Below, piece by piece: positions 5,691-9,086 of a stretch of DNA of 9,086 nucleotides (positions within the stretch are counted from its first letter, which is position 1; every line of letters begins with the position of its first letter). Under the pieces are notes generated by a model. That model was not told the origin of the DNA. It worked only from the letters and a program-made list of their open reading frames with translations, and ran no database searches. Source of the stretch: Prevotella sp. GTDB lineage: Bacteria > Bacteroidota > Bacteroidia > Bacteroidales > Bacteroidaceae. Location: positions 1 through 9,086 of the forward strand of contig JAFRQC010000198.1 of the NCBI GenBank assembly GCA_017428805.1, written 5' to 3'. The translations under genes were made by a program, and so were the position numbers.

Positions 5691-7147
5691 TGCTTGGGAA
5701 TGTTACGGAGTACGTCGATCAGATGATCCCAGACCATCTGTACGGTGGGGATGTGAAGTCGCTCGTCGGGGGTATGGACGAAGCGCAGGGTGGGGCCGAA
5801 GCTCACCATGTCGAGCTGTGGATAGCGCTCGGAGAAGAGACCGCACTCCAGTCCGGCGTGGATGCCGCGCACAACGGGTTCCTTACCGAAAAGCTTCTTG
5901 TAAGAGCTGACGACGATCTCTTGCAGTTTCGAGTTGGCACGCATCTTCCAGGCGGGGTAGCCGTCAGACGAAACAGCCTCTGCGCCTGCCAGTTCGAAGG
6001 CAGCCTGAATGGTGGCACACATATTGTCGAGGTTCGACATCACGTTGCTTCGCTGGGAGGACAGAATGTCGATGGTGGTCTCAGAGGAGTGTATGCTGGC
6101 GATGTTGCTCGATGTCTCGACCATACCGCCGAGGGCCTCGTCCTGACAGATGGCGTAGATGCCGTTGTCCACAGCCTGTATGGCCCAGACGAACTTCTTT
6201 GCGACGGCGGGCTCGATGACTGTCTCGGCATCGGTCGACTCCATTGCAAACTGCATCTGAGTGTCGGTGACGTGGAACTCGTCCTCCACCTCGGCGGCAA
6301 ACACGTTCCAGTCAGCGCGGATATTCTCCTTGATGTCGTTGGGCACGGCGATTACGAAGTAACCGTCGCGGGGGATGGCGTTGTGCAGCTTGCCGCTGTG
6401 GAACTGGGCGAGCTGGATGCCCTCGTAGCGCTTCATCTCCTGGAAGAGGAAGCGGCCGAGCAGCTTGATGGCGTTGGCGCGCTTCTTGTTGATGTCGTCG
6501 CCCGAGTGTCCGCCGATGAGACCTTTCAGCGAGCCTTTGATGAAGAACGAGCCTTCGGCTGCGGCCTGACGCTGGAAGGTGAACTTTGCCTGGGTGTTTC
6601 GGCCTCCAGCACAGCTGACGAAGATCTCGCCCTCGTCCTCAGAGTCGAGGTTGATCAGGTAGTCGCCCGTCATGAAGCCGGCCTTCATGCCTTCGGCACC
6701 GGACAGCCCGGTCTCTTCGTCACGGGTGAAGACGCACTCGATAGGACCGTGCTCGATATCGTCGCTGCCGAGGATGGCCAGTTCGATGGCGCAGCCGATA
6801 CCGTCGTCGGCACCGAGGGTGGTGCCTTCGGCCGTCAGCCATTCACCATCCACATAAGTCTTGATGGCATCCTTGTCGAAATCGAACTCCACATCGACGA
6901 GCTTGTCGCACACCATGTCCATGTGACTCTGCAGGATGACAGTCTTGCGACGCTCCATGTCCTTGGTGGCGGGCTTGCGGATGATCACGTTGCCCGTCTC
7001 GTCCACTTTAGTCTCCAGACCGTGGCTCTCGCCCCAGTTCTTTAAGTACTCAATCATCTTCTCTTCGCGCTTCGAGGGACGCGGAATCTCGTTAATCTTC
7101 GCAAATTCGGCGAAGACAATAGCCGGTTTTAAATCGTTTTTATTCAT
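5687..7147 (-). CDS. pepD: Cytosolic non-specific dipeptidase (aminoacyl-histidine dipeptidase, M20C)
   Basis: A di-zinc aminopeptidase that splits dipeptides, including Xaa-His, in the cytosol and so completes peptide catabolism. Motifs in order: His75 and Asp77 in LQSHMDMVCD; bridging Asp114 in LGADDGIG; general base and metal ligand Glu144-Glu145 in RDEETGLSGA; Asp168 in NLDSEDEG; GGHSGDDI (212-219) at the lid/dimer domain entry; NIASI (348-352); HAGLECG (430-436); and the last metal ligand His458 in FVHTPDERL. These line up with E. coli PepD His80, Asp119, Glu149/150, Asp173 and His461 as recalled. The length of 486 equals the E. coli enzyme (485). There is no signal peptide. The ATG at 7145-7147 follows an AT-rich leader and gives the expected MNKNDLKPA-type start. 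Translation is coupled to the downstream lipoprotein. Confidence 0.97.
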   Translation of the reverse strand: MNKNDLKPAIVFAEFAKINEIPRPSKREEKMIEYLKNWGESHGLETKVDETGNVIIRKPATKDMERRKTVILQSHMDMVCDKLVDVEFDFDKDAIKTYVDGEWLTAEGTTLGADDGIGCAIELAILGSDDIEHGPIECVFTRDEETGLSGAEGMKAGFMTGDYLINLDSEDEGEIFVSCAGGRNTQAKFTFQRQAAAEGSFFIKGSLKGLIGGHSGDDINKKRANAIKLLGRFLFQEMKRYEGIQLAQFHSGKLHNAIPRDGYFVIAVPNDIKENIRADWNVFAAEVEDEFHVTDTQMQFAMESTDAETVIEPAVAKKFVWAIQAVDNGIYAICQDEALGGMVETSSNIASIHSSETTIDILSSQRSNVMSNLDNMCATIQAAFELAGAEAVSSDGYPAWKMRANSKLQEIVVSSYKKLFGKEPVVRGIHAGLECGLFSERYPQLDMVSFGPTLRFVHTPDERLHIPTVQMVWDHLIDVLRNIPKQ

Positions 7148-7172
7148 TATTAATGCTATTTTTGAATTTATT

Positions 7173-7204
7173 TTTGGTATATTGCACGCTTATTCGTACC
7201 TTTG
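7173..7204 (+). promoter_or_regulatory. Promoter of the small membrane protein/ompH operon
   Basis: TTTG (7173-7176) is followed after exactly 20 nt by TACCTTTG (7197-7204) and CACCCGC. The predicted start is near 7210, only about 15 nt before the ATG at 7225. The predicted start lies next to or inside a minus-strand TAnnTTTG box, so the two promoters overlap. Confidence 0.83.
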
Positions 7205-7210
7205 CACCCG

Positions 7211-7218
7211 CAAAAGTA
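7211..7218 (-). promoter_or_regulatory. Possible -7 box for pepD
   Basis: The minus strand reads TACTTTTG here, a fit to TAnnTTTG, 64 nt upstream of the pepD ATG. Transcription would start near 7205. No TTTG is found about 20 nt upstream (plus 7236-7245 is CTGCTCATAT), so this is a weaker call than the other promoters. It forms an inverted repeat with the plus-strand box at 7197-7204. Confidence 0.5.
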
Positions 7219-7224
7219 CAAAAA

Positions 7225-7437
7225 ATGATCGAGACTCTGCTCATATCGACGTTAATAATTGCTATCGGCATGGCTTTTTTTCTTGTCAGGGTGCTGTTGG
7301 TGAAGGGTGGAACCTTCAAATCGCAGCATATCCACGACTCGGAAGCGATGAAAGAGCGCGGCATCCACTGCGTGATGGACCAGGATCGCGAGATGCGGCG
7401 GAAGAGTGAGTTTGCGGTCGAAGAGAAGAGTTTATAG
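7225..7437 (+). CDS. Small single-pass membrane protein of unknown function
   Basis: A 70-residue protein with one N-terminal membrane segment (about residues 4-26, LLISTLIIAIGMAFFLVRVL) and a charged soluble tail. The tail carries a compact pattern KGGTFKSQHI, then MKERGIHCVMDQDREMRRK, with a single Cys at position 49. I have a vague memory of similar short proteins in other Bacteroidales, but cannot name a family or a role. The start at 7225 is preferred over an upstream in-frame ATG at 7153 because the promoter -7 box (7197-7204) lies after 7153 and the leader AGTACAAAAA fits local practice. It is the first gene of an operon with the OmpH-like lipoprotein, whose ATG follows 23 nt after this stop; the heptamer array begins within its last codons. 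The positive-inside rule suggests a cytosolic tail, since the tail side is rich in Lys and Arg. Confidence 0.85.
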   Translation: MIETLLISTLIIAIGMAFFLVRVLLVKGGTFKSQHIHDSEAMKERGIHCVMDQDREMRRKSEFAVEEKSL

Positions 7438-7457
7438 TTTAAAGTTTATAGTTTATA
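7430..7457 (+). repeat. Four tandem GTTTNNN heptamers before the ompH-like gene
   Basis: The units read GTTTATA, GTTTAAA, GTTTATA, GTTTATA and end 3 nt before the ATG at 7461. The first unit contains the last codons and stop (TAG at 7435-7437) of the preceding small protein. Copy number and period match the array in the htrA leader, although relative to the gene the orientation is reversed. It occupies exactly the ribosome-binding zone, so it may influence translation of the OmpH-like protein. Confidence 0.75.
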
Positions 7458-7460
7458 GAA

Positions 7461-8072
7461 ATGAAAAAGTACATTTTCTCCGCACTGGCCATCGCAGCGA
7501 TGATGGTGTCGTGCAACAACCAGAGTCCCAAGATGGATGAGCAGCCCGCTGCCGGCGAGACTTCGGCTTCAGGTCTGAAGATTGCTTACGTAGAGGTGGA
7601 CTCTCTGATGACACAGTACGACTTTGCCAAGGACTACAGCGTGACGCTCCAGAAGAAGTCGAACAATGCCCGTAACACGCTGACCACGAAGGGTAACGCC
7701 CTGCAGGCAGCCGTGAACAACTTCCAGCAGAAGCTGAACAACAACGGTTTCACCAGCCGCGAGCAGGCCGCCTCTCAGCAGGCCGCCATCGAGCGTCAGC
7801 AGCGTGACCTTCAGGAGTTGCAGGCACGTCTGGAGAACGAGCTCGCCAGCGAGACCGCCAAGTTCAACGAGACCCTCCGCGACTCGCTGCAGAACTTCCT
7901 CAAGGACTATAACAAGGATAAGCAGTTCAGCCTGATTCTCACCAAGCAGGGCGACAACATCCTGCTGGCCGACAAGAGGTTCGACATTACCAACGATGTG
8001 ATCAACGGCCTGAACAAGCGCTACAAGCCCGCTCCCAAAAAGGCCGACGAAAAGGCAGAGGAGAAGAAATAA
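7461..8072 (+). CDS. OmpH/Skp-family periplasmic chaperone, predicted lipoprotein
   Basis: Skp-type chaperones trap unfolded outer-membrane proteins between coiled-coil arms in the periplasm. This 203-residue member has a lipoprotein signal (MKKYIFSALAIAAMMVSC, Cys18) and a short Ser/Pro/Glu linker to about residue 38. It then shows the family's opening strand (LKIAYVEVDSLMTQYDFAKD), a long Gln/Asn/Ala-rich coiled coil (about 60-155, with LQELQARLENELASETAKF) and the closing segment FSLILTKQGDNILLADKRFDIT followed by a DVINGLNKRY helix. The C-terminus is a Lys/Glu tail (from about 190). Classical Skp is soluble, so membrane anchoring is a notable but common variation in this phylum. The start is fixed by the signal peptide. 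It is cotranscribed with the 70-residue membrane protein and preceded by the heptamer array. No separate promoter was found. Confidence 0.92.
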   Translation: MKKYIFSALAIAAMMVSCNNQSPKMDEQPAAGETSASGLKIAYVEVDSLMTQYDFAKDYSVTLQKKSNNARNTLTTKGNALQAAVNNFQQKLNNNGFTSREQAASQQAAIERQQRDLQELQARLENELASETAKFNETLRDSLQNFLKDYNKDKQFSLILTKQGDNILLADKRFDITNDVINGLNKRYKPAPKKADEKAEEKK

Positions 8073-8090
8073 AAAAATTTTGTTCAGTAT

Positions 8091-8128
8091 AAATTAAAAG
8101 AGGGTGTGTCAAAATAGGCACACCCTCT
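8091..8128. terminator. Terminator between convergent ompH-like gene and nifJ
   Basis: The inverted repeat AGAGGGTGTG (8099-8108) and CACACCCTCT (8119-8128) extends inward by one G-U and one C-G pair around an AAAATA loop. On the minus strand it is followed by UUUUAAUUU (plus 8091-8099), so it suits nifJ best. On the plus strand the bases after the hairpin (CATTGTTATG) are a poor U-tract, so ompH termination may be less efficient. It lies 19 nt past the nifJ stop and 26 nt past the ompH stop. Confidence 0.85.
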
Positions 8129-8147
8129 CATTGTTATGTATTTGGGA

Positions 8148-9086
8148 TTAATCTTCCCAGTTTTCCTGCGTCTTGCGGACGTAGCTCTTGTAGCGGATCT
8201 GGGCCATCTTCTGGGCCTCGGCGAAGAGCTCTTCGGCCTCGTTGGGATAAGCCTTCTTGACAGAGAGGTAACGAACCTCACCAAGCAGGAAGTCGTGGAA
8301 GTTCTCCCAGTTGGGCTCCTTAGAGTCGAGCGAGAACGGATTCTTGCCTTCCTCAGCAAGGGCGGGGTTGTAACGCCACAGGTGCCAGTAACCGCACTCC
8401 ACAGCCTTCTTCTCCTCAGCCTGGCTCTTACCCATACCGCCCTTGGCCTTCAGACCGTGGTTGATACAAGGAGCGTAAGCGATGATGATAGAAGGTCCGT
8501 GCCAAGCCTCAGCCTCGCGGATGGCCTTGAGGGTCTGTGCGTGGTCAGCGCCCATGGCAATCTGAGCTACGTATACATAACCGTAAGTGGTGGCAATCAT
8601 GCCGAGATCCTTCTTGCGGATGCGCTTACCCTGGGCAGCGAACTGAGCGATAGCACCAAGAGGAGTAGCCTTGGAAGCCTGACCACCGGTGTTAGAGTAA
8701 ACCTCAGTATCGAGCACGAGGATGTTCACGTCCTCACCGCTGGCAATCACGTGGTCGAGACCACCGTAACCGATGTCGTAAGAAGCACCGTCACCACCGA
8801 TGATCCACTGTGAACGCTTCACGAGGTAGTGATCCAGTGTCTGGAGTTCCTTGCAGACGGGGCAACCAGCGGCAGCGCTCTCGGCGATGCACTTGCGCAG
8901 CTTCGGAGCAATCTCCTTCGTCTTGTCGGCATCCTCCTTGTTGGCGATCCACTCAGCAGCAAGCTCTTTGTACTCTGCGCTGGCCTTGTCACCGTCGATC
9001 ATCTCCTGCAGCAGCTTAGCAACGCGCTCCTTCATCTTCTTGTTACCAAGAGCCATACCCAGACCGAACTCGCAGAAGTCCTCGAA
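8148..9086 (-). CDS. nifJ: Pyruvate:ferredoxin (flavodoxin) oxidoreductase, C-terminal part (partial)
   Basis: This is the end of the large single-chain enzyme that converts pyruvate and CoA to acetyl-CoA, CO2 and reduced ferredoxin, central to anaerobic energy metabolism. The 312 residues seen belong to the thiamine-diphosphate domain. FEDFCEFGLGM opens the fragment; GGDGASYDIGYGGLDHV (97-113) and LDTEVYSNTGGQ (125-136) form the TPP/Mg site; KRIRKKDLGMIATTYGYVYVAQ follows; and CINHGL (207-212) holds the Cys equivalent to Desulfovibrio africanus Cys1071, a proximal 4Fe-4S ligand. The other cluster cysteines lie outside the window. The motif reads GDGAS where many family members have GDGWA; from memory this is also seen in relatives. 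The C-terminus stops soon after the Trp-Glu-Asp end, so the long C-terminal extension of the Desulfovibrio enzyme is absent. The frame is open to the window edge, so the internal ATG at 9054-9056 is not a start. Confidence 0.96.
   Translation of the reverse strand, partial: FEDFCEFGLGMALGNKKMKERVAKLLQEMIDGDKASAEYKELAAEWIANKEDADKTKEIAPKLRKCIAESAAAGCPVCKELQTLDHYLVKRSQWIIGGDGASYDIGYGGLDHVIASGEDVNILVLDTEVYSNTGGQASKATPLGAIAQFAAQGKRIRKKDLGMIATTYGYVYVAQIAMGADHAQTLKAIREAEAWHGPSIIIAYAPCINHGLKAKGGMGKSQAEEKKAVECGYWHLWRYNPALAEEGKNPFSLDSKEPNWENFHDFLLGEVRYLSVKKAYPNEAEELFAEAQKMAQIRYKSYVRKTQENWED

Noticed and set aside
5690..7045. Long plus-strand open frame of 451 codons opposite pepD
   Set aside because: It is exactly antisense to a dipeptidase with all catalytic motifs, has no recognisable protein pattern, and is explained by the codon bias of the opposite strand leaving few stops.
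7153..7224. Upstream in-frame ATG that would lengthen the small membrane protein by 24 residues
   Set aside because: The -33 and -7 boxes of its promoter lie inside this stretch, so an mRNA starting near 7210 cannot include it.
8136..8813. Plus-strand frame of 225 codons opposite nifJ
   Set aside because: Antisense to the conserved TPP domain of pyruvate:ferredoxin oxidoreductase, with no independent support.
1..9086. Mobile elements, CRISPR arrays, defence or secondary-metabolism systems
   Set aside because: No direct repeats with regular spacers, transposase or integrase motifs, target-site duplications or unusual gene cassettes were seen. The space is filled by housekeeping genes.

Overview
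The window looks like a core chromosomal segment from a member of the Bacteroidales, most likely Prevotella-like. The evidence is: promoters of the Bacteroidetes type (TTTG, about 20 nt, TAnnTTTG) in front of five transcription units; start codons without Shine-Dalgarno sequences and with A-rich leaders; a primary sigma factor beginning MRQLKI; lipoproteins with SC-type lipoboxes; and GC-balanced genes separated by AT-rich gaps. No transposase, integrase, CRISPR array, phage gene or defence gene is visible. All recognisable genes are housekeeping or envelope functions.

Layout. The minus strand of 1-1860 carries the start of the primary sigma factor gene (rpoD, cut by the window edge) and, upstream of it, a periplasmic HtrA/Deg serine protease with two PDZ domains. 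The plus strand of 2008-4186 carries the RNase P RNA gene (rnpB) followed within 35 nt by the ABC-F translation factor ettA. The minus strand of 4189-5300 carries a Cof-type HAD phosphatase and, upstream of it, a tRNA-Ser(GCU)/tRNA-Glu(CUC) unit with its own promoter and terminator. The minus strand of 5328-7147 carries an M20C cytosolic dipeptidase (pepD) translationally coupled to a small lipoprotein of unknown function. The plus strand of 7173-8072 carries a 70-residue membrane protein of unknown function and an OmpH/Skp-like lipoprotein. The minus strand of 8148-9086 is the C-terminal third or less of pyruvate:ferredoxin oxidoreductase (nifJ).

How the genes work together. HtrA and the OmpH-like lipoprotein both act in envelope protein quality control. 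RNase P matures tRNAs such as the two encoded here. EttA acts on initiating ribosomes according to energy state, PepD feeds amino acids from peptides, and NifJ makes acetyl-CoA and reduced ferredoxin from pyruvate in an anaerobe. Nothing suggests that they form one system.

The most interesting signals are non-coding. Four of five promoters share an extension of the -7 box (TTTGCACYCG), and three have exactly 20 nt between boxes. Two envelope genes have four-copy GTTTNNN heptamer repeats just before their start codons. Two promoters overlap face to face at 7197-7218. Two protein genes (ettA and the HAD gene) start only 28 and 10 nt beyond the terminator of a structural RNA. No clearly new multi-gene system was found.
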